64,000 bases of DNA from contig CM076848.1 of the NCBI GenBank assembly GCA_039519185.1, positions 34,832,849-34,896,848 on the forward strand, in the 5' to 3' direction. Every line of letters starts with the position of its first letter. Position 1 is the first letter of the stretch. A program made the position numbers and the translations under genes. This DNA is from Astragalus membranaceus. Its lineage: Eukaryota > Streptophyta > Magnoliopsida > Fabales > Fabaceae. The notes beneath the pieces were generated by a model that was not told the DNA's origin, made no database searches, and was given only the letters and a program-made list of their open reading frames with translations. This document shows, one piece after another, positions 32,800 to 45,671 of the stretch.

Positions 32800-33960
32800 C
32801 TTTTTTCACCAACAGGTATTAGAATCATACTTAAATTGGTGTTTATATGTTTATTTTAGTCTCGCTTTTAGTAATTGATTATAAATAGTAATTAATGAAT
32901 ATATAGAATATGACAAACATTCTTAAATTCAGTATTTAATTCATCATTACTGAAAGTTGATTCTTTGTCTTGCAATATATAATGTCATAGATACTTACTC
33001 TTGCGGGAACTTCAACTACATTTACAATAGAACTCCAATTATATTCTTTCAACTTTGAATAGGTGCTTCTATTTTATTGGTGGTTTTCATCCAACCTTGC
33101 ATGATACCCACGTATTTCACTTTCTATTTGTGTTGTTTTTTTTTTATTTTCGTTATTTCGCACCAACGAGTATTAGAAGCATACTTATATTGGTATTTGT
33201 ATTTTTATCTTTAGTTTAGCATTTACTCCCACGAGAACTTATTCAGTCACATTTACGGTAGAATCTGCATCATCTTCTTTCAACTTTGTATAGCTGCTTA
33301 TATTTTATTGGGTTTTCACACAACTCTGCATGAATATGGATTATGATATTAAAATTCTTTAGACTTTTTCTTTTTATTATCTATGGATGTTAAATTTCAA
33401 TGTGTTTGTTAATGTTCTTTTTTAATTTTATAATCGTCTTATTTAATTCATAGTTATAATTTAATTTTTATTGACAGGAACTTCAGCCACATTTAGAATA
33501 GAACCCCCATCATATTCTTTCAATTCTGTATAGTGGCTTCTATTCTATTGGTTATTTTCATCCAAACCTGCATGATACTACGTGTTTCATTTTTTATTTG
33601 TGTTGTCTTCTTTGTTTTGGTCATTTCGCACCAACGAGTATTAGAAGCATCCTTAAATTGGTGTTTATATTTTTATCTCTCTGCGCAATTACTCCTGCGG
33701 GAACTTTAGCGACATTCACAATAGAACCCGCATCATCTTTTTTCAACTTTATATAACATCTTTTATTTTATTGGTGGTTTTCATCAGATCATGCATGTGT
33801 GCTCAATTTCAATGTCTTTGTTAATGTTTCTTTATTATTTATAATATTCTTATTTAATTTATAAATTTTGCTCCTAAACATGAGCGGGTATTAGTCTTTC
33901 ATTGATAGTATATTGAGACGCTGTGTGGTAGTTAACAATATTGGTCAAAACTAAAAAAAA
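32800..33960. repeat. Degenerate tandem array, about 220-250-bp units
   Basis: The phrase GGGAACTTCAGCCACATTTA (with variants), followed by TAGAACCCSCATCATMTTCTT and GTATAGTGGCTTCTATTYTA, recurs near 33004, 33228, 33478 and 33699. CACCAACGAGTATTAGAAGC recurs near 32806, 33161 and 33631. Copies are strongly diverged, so the array is older than the neighbouring satellite. Confidence 0.75.
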
Positions 33961-33990
33961 CTATATTTTACACAAATCAGATTTAGTCGA

Positions 33991-34020
33991 CCCCGTGCAA
34001 CGCACAGGCAATAGGACTAG
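33991..34020 (+). mobile_element. Helitron-like 3' terminus
   Basis: CCCGTGCAACGCACAGG can form a 7-bp stem (one G-T pair), followed after eight bases by CTAG and then a T. A GC-rich hairpin just before CTRR with a T behind it is the 3' end rule for plant Helitrons. No 5' TC end could be fixed, so extent and gene content are unknown. The element may include the tandem arrays upstream. Confidence 0.55.
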
Positions 34021-34130
34021 TGTTATTTACTATAGTACTATGTATACTATGAACTATGAAGTATAGACAAATGAACAGATGAAGGGCATGTGACCCTTTT
34101 TCTAATCCACACAAAATCAAACTCCCATTA

Positions 34131-37079
34131 CTACCTTCTAAAACATATCATTCCTTCACGAGCTAGTGTTCCCTCAAGGTCTCCTATAATTCTAGCTGTA
34201 CGAACTTCTAGACCTCTTTGAATTTCGTGGAACAAATTTCTTATACTCTCAGCAAAGCGTTTCATATCAATGCCTCCACTTTTGCCCATCTCTTCTGCTA
34301 TTCCAACAAATCCATACACAATCTTGGATTGAATTTCCATCAATTTTTGTCCTGTTGCAACTATGTATCTTTGTAATTGAAATGTCTCCTCCAAGAAGTG
34401 CTCCAATGTTGATGTTTTCTCCTTTGTTCTTGCAGCATTCATTTCTCCACGGTTTGCATAGAGGTCATTCTCTTGCTGAAATAACAATGTGCAAGAAATT
34501 ATTAACTCATGCTCAACTTTGCAATGTCATATGAAGTTGAACACTAGAATTTAGATAACAGGTAATGCAATGTGGCTCCATTTTTCAATATCCATACATG
34601 AATATTAAAAGGAAGCCAAAAAGACTCACATGGCTTAAGACAAGTTTTAAAAATAAAAGTATGCAACCGCGATCAAGACCACGACATCATAGTTTTGATG
34701 TCGCTGCGATGTGACTAAATGTTTATCAACTGCATTTGATTACGATTCTTCTTAATATGAAAGATTGCTCGCAATGTGACCACGACCGCGACCGTTACCA
34801 GGATTTAAAATTTTGGTAAAAGGGTTGTTTTCATCATATTTATAATGTCAAAACAAATATAATAAAAATATACAGATTCGATGCTTACCATTCGTTTCCA
34901 AAGCTCATCAGTCTTCTCATGGAGGGATTGATATCTTCCAACTTGTTTATTCAGCAAAGTAGTCAAGGATAGATAAGTCTTTATACCAGCTTTGCTATCA
35001 TCACTGATTTCAGCTTGTTCATCATTGGTCTGCTTTCCTGTCAACCTTTCAACAAGAAGAAGTTGCTGCTTCAATCTCTTGATCTTGTAAGAAACTCCAA
35101 GAGCATGGAGATCCATCTTCCATTGGGATTGATTTGTCTTATTAAAAGATTGGCTGGTAGATCCTATGTTTTCAGTAGGGTCAACTTTTATGTGATTTGG
35201 ACTATGATTATCCTCTACAGAAACATGTTTTATTTCTTCAATCTTATTTTGTGGTGATTGAACTTGTGAATTAGCATGATCAAACTGCTCCAGGGGAAGA
35301 GGATGCACCTCCTTTTCACAATCTTCCTCAATCAAAGTTTCCATCATTTCTACTTCTTTTTCACCTGATTTTCTCTTCACAATCTTCACTCTAGACCACA
35401 CTGCATCTTGAACTAGTTCTGAAGATTGTGGAAGCAAATTAGAATTGTTTCTGAAGAAGTTTAACGGCCTCAACTTTGATGCAAATTGTTCTTTGAGGGA
35501 ATTTAGTTCATCTTCTCTCTCCATCAGTAAGCTCTCCAATTTCATCTTGTCATGTCTCAGCTGTGTCACATCCTTCACAAGTCCCTCCATGTGAGACTGA
35601 AGCTGCTTTGTTTCCAATTCTGTTCTCAACATCTGCCACCTAAATGCCTCTAATTTCTCTTCCTTGAGTCTCATTTGTTCTGCAAAAGCATCTAGCTCTA
35701 TGTGATGCCTCTGTTCAATAAGTGTTGCATATCTTTCTGCTTCAGCTCTCATAAAGTCTTCCAAACGCTTAGCATTAGCAGGAATGGCTATAACCAAAAA
35801 ATAGTGTAGAGGGTCAGCTCAAAATAGATGTTCTAGTCTACCTACTGAATTTTTATAATAAAAAAACAAAATGAATTCAGATGGAAGTTTGAAGAATATA
35901 AATCTTACACAAGTCTTCATTTCTTTGTGGCAAGTAGTGATCAGAAATGGATGAAAAATGTTCTGACTCCTTAGCAATATGTGAGGACCCTGTTGTACTA
36001 AGTTGCATGTTTCTATTACTGGGGAAAACATCCATCCTGGAACCAAAATTCACCAACATGCTTTTGAAGGAATGTTTGTTGTCATGTTTTTTACCTTCTG
36101 AAACTACCTTCCACTTTTCTGTTTCTTGCTCAGCTTGTTTCCTTCTAGCCTTTGATAACTTAACCTCCTTTAACAACATTTGCTTCTCAGCAATATCAAG
36201 TTTAGACTTCCTCAACATTGCGGACAAAATCTTATCCTTTTGTTCCAAATCCTTGTGAATTTTTGCTATCTCCATTGATAATTTGTGTGCCAACAAATCT
36301 GACTCTTCCTTCTCTTCCATGACAGAAACAAGCTCCTCTTTTGTAGCTTCCAATTGTTTGGCTGCACGACCAAGTTCAGCTTCAAGATGCCTTTGGTTTG
36401 ACACAAGTTCAATGAAAGCTGTTTTGTGCTTCCTGAGATCAGAAGAATGTTCTTGAGCTGATTCTCTCAACTCTAATGCATCTCTTTCAGCCTTTTTCAC
36501 CTTTTCTTCAAGCTCCTTCCTCTTCTGCTCCTCTTCTTCAATCTTCTTATCTCTTGACTCAACCAAAACCTCCATTTCCTGCAGCTTCTGATTCAATTCA
36601 AAGACAACTGCATCTTTCTTTTTCTCAAAGACCCTCAGCTCATTAAGTAAAGCCCCAATTTGCTGGCGAAGTTTCCTCCTTTCACTCAACCAACTTTGTT
36701 CCTGTGCAGCAAAAATCCCCACCACTTTCTCATTTGCTTTAGCATCTTCATGTCTCATCTTTTTCAGATTTTCAATTTCTCTCTCAGCACTCTTGAACTT
36801 ACTTTCTCTATCTCCCTCTCCCTCATTTGGCACCACTTCTTTCTGAATTTTCCACACCATTAACCCCAAAAGCTGAGCACTTCCATGAAGCATAACATCA
36901 CTAATTTGAGATAAATTCTCAACTTCAACTTGTGGCATTTTTCTTAACAGTTGGAGTGCAAAAAATGCACAAGAAACACCAAAATACATTGGATACATGT
37001 TGGTACTATCAGCATCACTGTTGTCATATCCAATTCTATCCAAAAAATTAATTTTAATTTCCTTCTCATCCATTACCAT
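34131..37079 (-). CDS. Long coiled-coil protein (plant myosin-heavy-chain-like/USO1-like family)
   Basis: Three exons, 37079-35909, 35787-34889 and 34475-34131, join in frame to 804 residues. Donors read GTAAGAT and GTAAGC; acceptors read TTATAG and TTTCAG. The start is MVMDEKEIKIN (a second ATG two codons later is equally possible). The N-terminus has MYPMYFGVSCAFFALQLL, then long heptad-rich Glu/Lys/Leu coiled coils from about residue 75 to 340 (NEKVVGIFAAQEQSWLSERR, LRQQIGALLNELRVFEKKKD). Exon 2 continues with RLEDFMRAEAERYATLIEQR and SYKIKRLKQQLLLVERLTGK, and exon 3 ends GTLAREGMICFRR. No enzyme motif is seen. The family is conserved in plants, but I know no firm function. An acceptor at 37103-37104 shows a 5' UTR intron. 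Confidence 0.85.
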
Positions 37080-37102
37080 GAGATTTAGATTTCTTAGCTT
37101 CT

Positions 37103-39650
37103 CTGCAATTGAAAAATACCAAGAGCTAGAAAACAAAGTGTAGTAACTAAAAGCCCCACATTAAGTTACAAATCACATGGTTCAAAGCAAAGCAGAGACC
37201 CACTGGTGTTAAAATGGATCTCAAAAGGCTCAATAATTGGGAAACAAATAGGCATAGTAACACTTTTTTGGTAATACTACAATAATTAAGAAACAGTGAA
37301 GTTGATGTGTGTCCTCAAAAACAATGTTTAAACAACTTACAGTTTCACTTCAATGGACAAGTTAGCTGCACTAGTCACACCAAACAGCGAAGCACATGTA
37401 ACTGATGTGAAAGAAAATGATACCTTGTATAAATAATGACCAAGGAATAGAGAAAATATAGGGGGGATGTACTAGTATACTGAAAAATAGTAGAAAGAAA
37501 AAAAGTCTATGATTATGTATTTTTCTTCCTGGTTTTCAGTGATACACTCAACCCCACATGATAATATTGCTCCTTCCTTTATTTATTTATTTATTTATAT
37601 TTATTTTTCTTTACTCACCTCCTACTACCACCAACTCCCCACTCCTCACTCCTCACTCCTTTCTCACAATGAATGCCTCAAATATTATTTTGGCTATCAA
37701 TTCAAAAGCACTAGATTCCTGGCTGTTTGTCGCCATTTCTGACAAACAAAAATAGATGAACAAAAAGAATATATATCTTCAACCAATTTGGCTATAGAAT
37801 ATTCAATACTACCTGTATGTTGATCATCAGAATGCACAAAAGGGCATTTTTGTAATTTTAAGACTTGGCTTTCAGCAAAAAATAAATATCAGAGACAGTG
37901 CATATTCTGAGAGTGCATGATAGCAGTTACATAAAGTATATTTTTCTGTTTTCCTTCTTTATATGCGTATCAAAGTTGGGATTGCTTTGCAACTTGGTTA
38001 ACCCATTTTCATAAATTGGTCCCTGTCAGCATGTAAATTAATATCAATACAAACAACCAAATTAATTACTTCTCTTTGATGGACCACGTATCTTATCCGT
38101 AAATTATACCTTCACAAAAAAATAATAACTTGGTGATAGACAAAAATATATCTACCCTATCTATAAGAACTAGGTCAACTAGTAAATGTCAAAATTGTTA
38201 GACTAGATATCATGTCCAAAATGTCAAAAATGTCAAAAATGAGTTTCAAGTGAAATATGAGTTTCAAGTGACAACTAGTAAATGTCAAAAATAATTCCGG
38301 GATTTCACAGTTGTGTATATGAGTTTCAAGTGACAATTGTCGGTGTTTAAATTATTCTAATAATATCATTTACCGCCGACAGCACTACCTTTTCAGTTTT
38401 CAATTATTCTAATAATATCTAATAGTTTAGGGACCCAAAAAATATATCTTCCCCTCACGTACTCATTTCTCATTTTGGAAGCAATAATAAAGGTATTAAA
38501 GTCATGATGGATCCCCATCCACCAAAGGAGTCCTTCTGAGAGTTGCGATCTGTAAAAGCTGGAACCTGTTAAAGAAAAGCTTTACAACAAGATCAAACTA
38601 AATTATAAATTTCAGGTTTATGTTATGCACAAAAAAAAAAATTAGTGTTATGTATTCGATTACAGTTACAACACAAACAACATTTGCTTTTGCTAGCTCA
38701 AAAATAATAAGCCAGTAGTGAAATATTATTGATTTTTAGATTCAGAATCATTTAATAGTATAATTCAACTATTCAAGTACAACCCAAACTATTTTATTAA
38801 AAGATAAACGACAAGAAGCATATTGCTTTGTTTATGCGTAACAGGGACTTACCATACCTTTTGCGATTTGCACATATAACCATTTCGTAATTTTGAAAAT
38901 TGAGATCGATCTATTATCATTGGAATTGTGAACTAAATGATGCGTGCTTCAACAAATTCTGATGACATCCCATACTACTAATGCAATCTTCCATACATCA
39001 TAGAATATTAAACATTATAACTTGAGTTTTGAGCTTCAATGGATAACTAACTAGATTGGAGCAGAGCAGTGACCCCGTCGTTGATCTAAAATTTGCGTCG
39101 TTGATCTAAAATATAAAATTACAAATTTAATTATCAACACATTATTATTATTTTCTAAAATATATCCCCAAAATTAGAATAGCCAAATTCATGTAGTGCA
39201 AGAATACGACAACGAGCCGAAAGGATTTTTAGATCTTACAGAAGAAAAGTCGTAGCCTATGTTCCCACCACTGGCACCACAGGTCTCAAGTTTGATATTT
39301 ATCTTGGGTCCAGCGATTCGATATATAGCGTAATCTCAATTTCTTGCAACATTAAACTTCAATTCAAGTTTGTGACATGTTTTTTGGTCTGTTTTTTATA
39401 TTACTCCCTCCATACCAAAATATATACAGCAAAGCAAAAGTAAATACATCTAGACTAAAACTAGTCCATATCTTTGTTTTGATCAATTGCAGCTGGCTTC
39501 ATAGAAGGTTTGAACGATGAAGTTGAAACCATGGCTAGTACTGCTGGAACATTTTGTGGCAACAAATATTGAATGGGAGGTATATGAATTTTCCAAATAA
39601 GTAATGATATTGCTGATAAAGGCAGAAGAAGTTCATGAGTTAATCTCGTG
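37103..39650. other. Upstream region of the coiled-coil gene and intergenic sequence
   Basis: A candidate 5' UTR exon ends at a ACAAG/GTATC donor near 37423. 38215-38340 holds short duplications (ATGTCAAAA, GAGTTTCAAGTGA). I see no other gene, and the short plus-strand frames at 37509-37755 look like leader or promoter simple sequence. Confidence 0.35.
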
Positions 39651-39689
39651 TAAAATCAGTCTAAAATTGTATTTATTTACCTTATTGGT

Positions 39690-39800
39690 TATTTACCTTT
39701 TTGGGAAAATAGGGGGACCAAAATCGTCAAATTAAAACTTCAGGGACCAAAATCGAGAATTGGTCATAATAGGGGGACCAAAACTGTAATTAAGCCTTGA
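39690..39800. repeat. Relic of a GGGACCAAAA-type terminal repeat
   Basis: ATAGGGGGACCAAAA occurs at 39709 and 39769, with CAGGGACCAAAATCG between. This is the kind of sequence found in ends of legume MULE-like MITEs. No inverse partner is visible. Confidence 0.35.
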
Positions 39801-39875
39801 TTTTATATCATCCCAAAAAGGAACCGGTAGAAAACATCCATGATTAACATTCTGTTGCAGTTCTGATGACTTGGT

Positions 39876-40223
39876 CTACTTCAGATAACTTTGAATCCTC
39901 AAACAACTCAGGCTTTCCCGAATGAATAACATCCTCTCCTCATGCACATTACTTTCCATGAATAGAGGAAATGACGATTTACCATCCACATATTCTCCAA
40001 TAGGTTTGCCTTGTGAAGGGACAGATTGTAATGATATTTTATCATCATCATCCACGCTGCAGCTTACATACGTTGCAGCGGTACCGTCCCTCTGCTTCTT
40101 CTTAACAGCAGATAGATGTCTTTGTTGTGGATGTTGTCTTTGTTGCAGCGGTACCTTAGAGACTAATGGGACAAATTTTACAAACTTTAGGACCAAGTCA
40201 AAGAGTGTTGGTTCAAAATTCAA
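39876..40223 (-). other. Unrecognised 115-codon ORF
   Basis: The frame (MNFEPTLFDLVLKFVKF ... MLFIRESLSCLRIQSYLK) has a Gln/His/Lys-rich middle and no recognised domain. It lies between repeats and has no visible promoter. It could be a gene fragment carried here or chance. GTTGCAGCGGTACC occurs twice nearby (40071 and 40141), giving a small internal duplication. Confidence 0.2.
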
Positions 40224-40770
40224 ATACTAAATTGAGGATTTACTCTTATCTATTTACTTCACAATTCACACTTCTTACCTTAGAAAAAGTACTTCACTTC
40301 TTTTTATATTTTCTTTTTACCCCAAAAAAAAATATTTAAATTATATTCTTCTTCTCTATTCTTTATTTCCTTTTTTCGTACAATTCCTTATTTCTTTGTT
40401 ATTCATTCAACATCTTTTCATTTTTTCTAACAGATCAATCAAAATGTAAAGGCAAAATTACAAAATTCACCGTTAGTTCTCAAGTCTAATCAAAATTGTG
40501 GTAATCTATTATCCACACAACAAAATGAGGTTCATATATCATGCGCTGCTGATTTTTTATCATCGGGAACAACTCAATTTGGGAGGAAGACACTCATGTA
40601 AATAAAATCTCCATCATAAAAGAAGTAAAATGTCGCAAAATTGAAAACCAGAATGTTCTATTACAATAGTCAAATTATGAAACCGATTCAAAAAAAAAAT
40701 TGTCAAGACTGAATGAAACCGAATGAAATTTTAAATGCTAAATCTTACACAATGTCATCTCTATTAGACT

Positions 40771-43700
40771 TTAAGCACGAATACCTTTGAGGCTAACCAT
40801 ACGAGTAGATACATCGCCCTGGGGTCCTCTCAGCGATGTACCCCCTTGAGTCCTCCCTGAACTCTGATACCCACCACCTGTTCCTCGTCTATCCCTTGAA
40901 TAGCCACCCCCAGCTCCTTGACCCAATGCCAATGGCCTTCCACCATATCCTGCACGTCCACTGCCTTGCCGTGGTTGAGAAAGGGACAAGTCTTGCCACC
41001 TTCCACCTGAAACCGCACCGCCACCAGCAGCAGCAGCGGCATAGTCCTGGCCATCCCTCCGCCTTGGAGGTAGATCCAACCCACCACCACCTATCCTTGC
41101 CTCTGTAGCTCTTTCATTACTCTCTGCAAGGATAGATAATTTCTCTGTCAACTGGAATGCCAATGCCTGCACCCTAGAGTGCTCAACATTTCGGAACACA
41201 ATGCACCCCGATGGCTGGTCCCAGCTTGCATGAAGCTCCTCATTGATCATCATCCTACTGACAATGCTATGGGTGCGAGGTACAGAGAGGTCAAAAAATT
41301 TCGACAGCTGATCCAGACTCAGCGAATCATATGATGAAGAGAAGGTAAAGAGGTATGTTCTGAGTGCCTCCTCCTTGATTTTGTCCTTCAACATTTCCAG
41401 CACGTTGTCTCGGTTTTTCACAAATTTCCAAACATCCTGAGACGCAATAATGTCAAAAGCCTTGAGGAAGTCTCCTTTAATTAGAACCCTCGTGGCAGCC
41501 ATAATGTGATCTCTGACATTTTCAGGAGGACCGGTGAATGTTTGTTTATCACTGATCTCAAGCAAGCGACGGAAATTCCTACTGATGACCTTACGCTTTG
41601 CATCATGAACATTGGCTGCCATATTGGGAACTTCCAGCAGCATAGCAGATATAAGATGCACTGATTCCAGGAGCTCAAGATTTATGTGCATATGATACGG
41701 CATCTGGCGTCTTCTTTCCAACCTTTCCTGAAAGAGAATTAAAAAGAGTTGCCTGTACGTCAACTATAATTCTCACAATTCCAAGACCAATGAGATAAAC
41801 TGATCCTGGTGGAAAGCTAAAAGTTTATGCTGACTAGATGGTAATTTGAAAGAATTATGTTAACTTTGCTAGGTAGACCAGAGTCGATGCATAACGTATT
41901 AATGACAGCAGCTAGAAAAAAACAAATGGTTATATTCAACATAAGGACTTTTATGACACATGCATGCGCACAAAGGCAACAAACAACCGATTGGCCAGTA
42001 AAACCTATTTTCACTAATAATTGGCAACAACTTGATTCAATAGAATCGGCATTAATATTAGAAATGGAATTGCTGTTAGGTTCCTTGTTCGGGAGTATCT
42101 TCCCCAGTTCCTTCAGTAACCTATGAAGCACGGACTCGGACACCGGACACGCCGATTACCCAAAACATAGGACACGGGGACACCGCTATATATATTTATA
42201 TTTAATACAATAAAATAAATTATGAGCAAAATTTATAGAGTCTAAAATGACAAGCAAAATTGAGTACTTTCAATAAAAAAAGTATTATCCTCAAAAAAAT
42301 TACCAAAATATTCTAAAACAAAATTATATACAGAAACACTGAAGTTGAATTAAATAATAGAAATATACTATAATAATAATATAATAATTATTATAATAAT
42401 ATAATAATACTAAACATAAAACTTATCACAAAAGACATGATGCTGTAAAAAAACGAAAACAGATAGATACAAACAAAAGCGCACATGAAATAATAAATAA
42501 AGTAATAAACAGTGACTATGACTACTTGACAGTTGACAAGAAGGAAGCACCGCCTTCTTTTGGTCAAAAAAAAAGGAAGCACCGCCTATAATAAAGAAAG
42601 AAGAAAATATATAATACAACCATAAAAGAAACTAAAAGAAAGCATGCGTACAGAAAGGAAGCACAACGACAGCGAAAGTGTGCAGCAGAAGACAACAATT
42701 GCGATGAAAAGCAGCAGCAGTGCAGCACACACGATGGCAATGAAAAGAAGACGACGGGACGGCAATGTTCAAATTATAAAGGGATTTCTATTAAGAGTAA
42801 TGTGTAAGTTGTAAAATACTAACGTATTTTTGTTTTTTTAATTTTTTTTTAAGTTTGAGTTGGGTTGTGTCGCAAAAAACGGTGTCCAACATTTTTTTTC
42901 CGCAGACACTGCAAAAACGAGTCGGATGCGCATCGTATGCGAGTCGTACGTGAGTCGGTGTCCGATCCGTGTCCGACGCGGCGACACGGCGGTTTGCGGC
43001 CGCGTCCGTGCTTCACAGAGTAACAGGTAAGAAATGTGTCTTATATTAACTAGAATTGTCAATTTATCCCAGCCAAGCCCCACTCAGGACTGGCCTACAG
43101 GCTACATGGGTTAGGGCGAAAACAGCCAACCGGGCTAATATGGACACACATAGAAAAACTAACGGGACTAAAAAGCCCACAAAGCTTGTGGGGGACTAGG
43201 ACCAGACCATGCCTAGTATTTTAAAAAAATTAATCTATCTAAACTAGGCTAGTCCACACTCCATCAGTTAGTTGGCCCACATGTAAAAACAAGTCACTCA
43301 ATAACATTTAAGACAATACTATCAATTAAGAACTTGGTGATCTACAAACATCATATATGGTAAACACATACATGCACACTTGGCCACAATAAATGCATTA
43401 TTTACACCGTACCATGATTGAAAAAAGATTGGGAGGGCAGAGGGATCAGTACCTGTTCTGGAGTCTTCTCATGATACCGACTCTGCGACACACCTTGAGC
43501 AAGCAACTCTTTCACCCTTCCACCGGAATAAAGTTCAGACAGACAGCCATGTGCTTCAGAAATTAGTCCAGCACGAAAAGCACATAGACCTAACTGTGAC
43601 ATAGCCCTGTTAAAAAGTATCTGTGTTGAAATGTCCATATGCTGAACATTGTCTTGCAAATGACTCATAAGCAACAGATCACGGGCTACTGAGAACTCAT

Positions 43701-45384
43701 CAAGAAGAGCATGGTGATATATATCACAAAGCATTGCACGTGCTTTAGTGCGCTCATCTCCAGATTTGTATATTAGGGATACTAATACATCCATTAGGGT
43801 CCTGCTTTGCTCTGGAAAGGTGGGTTTCCGGTCTACAAGCTCTGGAGTAACGACAAATGCAGTGGGAATTCTTGTATCCTCAAACCCTTTTGACTCCTCA
43901 TTCACCTCCCCTCCATTGCCTCCATCTTCTGTTAGCTCAGCCAATTTTCTCATGGCCTCATAAACCTCTTGGTGCTTGTAGTAAATGAGTTCAACCCTCT
44001 TCAAGGCCACTTTAGAAGCAGCTTTGAGATCTCCAGTCCTTTCAAGATATTCTTGGACATTTTGAGCAAGAGCAAAAAACAAGGGTTCATCCCTGAGCCT
44101 CTCAACATAATCGCGTGTGTGAGGATCTATGCACTGTAGGCTCTTGAAAAATTCAGTATCTATTCTCTCTAAGAAAGCAACTAAGTTACCCCAAATCCGA
44201 ATTGGTCCATCATAGTCAGTTCCTTTCTTGCTTTCATTCTCATCCGGCTCTACTGAATCATCAACTTTTAGGTTTGGATACTGCACTAGAATATCAAGAA
44301 TGACCAGCATATTCTGCACACATTTTTTCCACACATTTATGGGCATATGCCCATTGAGGCCTGGATTAACATCAAACTGTGCAGAAACAACGCTGAAAAG
44401 AATTTCCAGCTTCTGTGCAGGTGTCTTAGCCACTTTTGTTAAGAAAGTAAGTTGCTCAACCTGTTCAAACCTTCCAGTTCCCTTCCTTCCCCTAGCAGCC
44501 ACAACCTCCTTAAACTTCTTGTTAACAGTTTCCCATGTAATCTCACTAGGGTTTTTCGTGAATTGTTTCTCCAAAAGTCTATCTTTCTTACTAAGCTTTT
44601 GGTCCCAAGGTCCATCACCAGCATCATCAGGATTTTCATCTTCATCTTGAGAAGCTTCAGAATCCGATTTTGCTTCCTGCTTCCGGAGCTGATCCGGATC
44701 AATAATCTCATCATCACTTTCATATTCTTCCTCAGACTCATCATCACCCTCCTTTTCCTCCTCACTCTCCGGACTCTCCCTACATTTATTAATCAATTCC
44801 TCATACTGCTTATTATTCTTCTTCAGCTTCTGCTTCATTGCATTGAAGGCTTTGGCATTGCTACTACTCATCTTCTTCTTAGCCTCCTTATTAGCCAAAG
44901 CCTGAGCCAAGAAATCTTCAAGCAAAACAAGAGCCTTAATATAGAGATTAGGTACCTTCACAGCCTCAGTTACACGCATTACTTTCTCAAGCTGTTTGTT
45001 GAGCTTGTCAAAGCTCTCTTGCAAGCTTACCCAGTCATTAATCTTCATGGCATTCTTCATTTGGTCCACAGTGGAAACCATTTCTTCAAAACGCTTATCT
45101 TTTGCTGACCTAACAACGCGCTTTTGGCCATCATCGTCATCACTGTCACTTGCGTTTCCTTGCAGGTAGTAATCGCTTTTATTCGCTTGACCACCAGTTT
45201 CAGCCGCTGTTGTTTCAACCTCCTCGTCATAATCACTTTGCTCCTCTTCAGATTCACTATCGCCCTGCAATTCAACAATAATAACAGTAACGATAAAATT
45301 AACATTAAGATTAACAATTTCATGGTGCAATTAGTTAATTAACCATAGAATTAGAAATACCTGGGTCCAGAATCTCGAAGCCAT
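40771..45384 (-). CDS. eIF3c: Eukaryotic translation initiation factor 3 subunit C
   Basis: Coding exons 45384-45361, 45264-43453 and 41727-40771 give 930 residues, close to the family's usual 900. The tiny first exon encodes MASRFWTQ. An acidic N-terminus (GDSESEEEQSDYDEEVET) and Lys-rich NIP1-type region follow (DKRFEEMVSTVDQMKNAMKI, WETVNKKFKEVVAARGRKGT). The C-terminal third holds the PCI module (LRTYLFTFSSSYDSLSLDQL, FFDLSVPRTHSIVSRMMINE). The last 80 residues are Gly/Arg-rich (GGRWQDLSLSQPRQGSGRAG). The protein is a core subunit of cytosolic eIF3, bridging eIF1, eIF5 and the 40S subunit during start-codon selection. A 5' UTR intron (45401-45507) precedes the ATG. Intron 2 (41728-43452) carries transposon insertions, yet the frame is intact. 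Confidence 0.96.
42121..43018. mobile_element. MITE-like element in eIF3c intron 2
   Basis: The left end CTATGAAGCACGGAC matches the complemented right end CTGTGAAGCACGGAC. A perfect AGTAAC duplication flanks it (42115-42120 and 43019-43024). The inner ends are rich in CGGACAC-type repeats (GGACACCGGACACG on the left; GTGTCCGATCCGTGTCCGAC on the right). GAAGCACGGACACGGACACG-type repeats are widespread in plants. No coding capacity; the superfamily is not certain from a 6-bp duplication. Confidence 0.75.
43045..43330. repeat. hAT-MITE-like relic in eIF3c intron 2
   Basis: TAGAATTGTCAATTTATCCC near 43051 resembles the TAGAGGTGTCAATTTGGCCC end of the element at 46031. The following sequence is rich in GGGCT/AGCCC-type words. 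The other end is not clear. Confidence 0.35.
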
Positions 45385-45400
45385 CGATTGTCAAAATGTT

Positions 45401-45507
45401 CTGAGTAGCTAGATTGAATAAAAATGAAAATATCAAATCAATAACAGAATCAATCACAACACAACATAGTGAAAAGTAAAGAATTAAACGGTGGTGATTT
45501 AGAATAC
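45401..45507 (-). other. eIF3c 5' UTR intron
   Basis: Donor AAAAG/GTATTC at 45508/45507 and acceptor GCTACTCAG ending at 45401, 16 nt before the ATG. This is a leader intron often seen in highly expressed plant genes. Confidence 0.6.
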
Positions 45508-45671
45508 CTTTTGTGCAACTAGGTCAGTTATCGGGAGGATAGAATCCAATTGAGGATGAACAAAGCCGGTGCGGCGAGTGTCTGTTGTGAGAGTGAATTG
45601 CATGCCGATGTCGATACGGTTATGGAATATTTGGGCCTTTCCAACTAAACGGGCCAAACCCAAATTCATAT

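Noticed and set aside
30050..34020. CRISPR-like reading of the tandem repeats
   Set aside because: Repeats are contiguous, long and without unique spacers, in a eukaryotic genome.
37079..37136. N-terminal extension MFSSSWYFSIAEKLRNLNL of the coiled-coil protein
   Set aside because: The extension crosses a good acceptor (TCAATTGCAG) and is intron sequence; the ATG at 37079 lies in the exon.
44452..45108. 218-codon plus-strand frame opposite eIF3c
   Set aside because: Shadow of the acidic and Lys-rich coding of eIF3c; no start context or domain.
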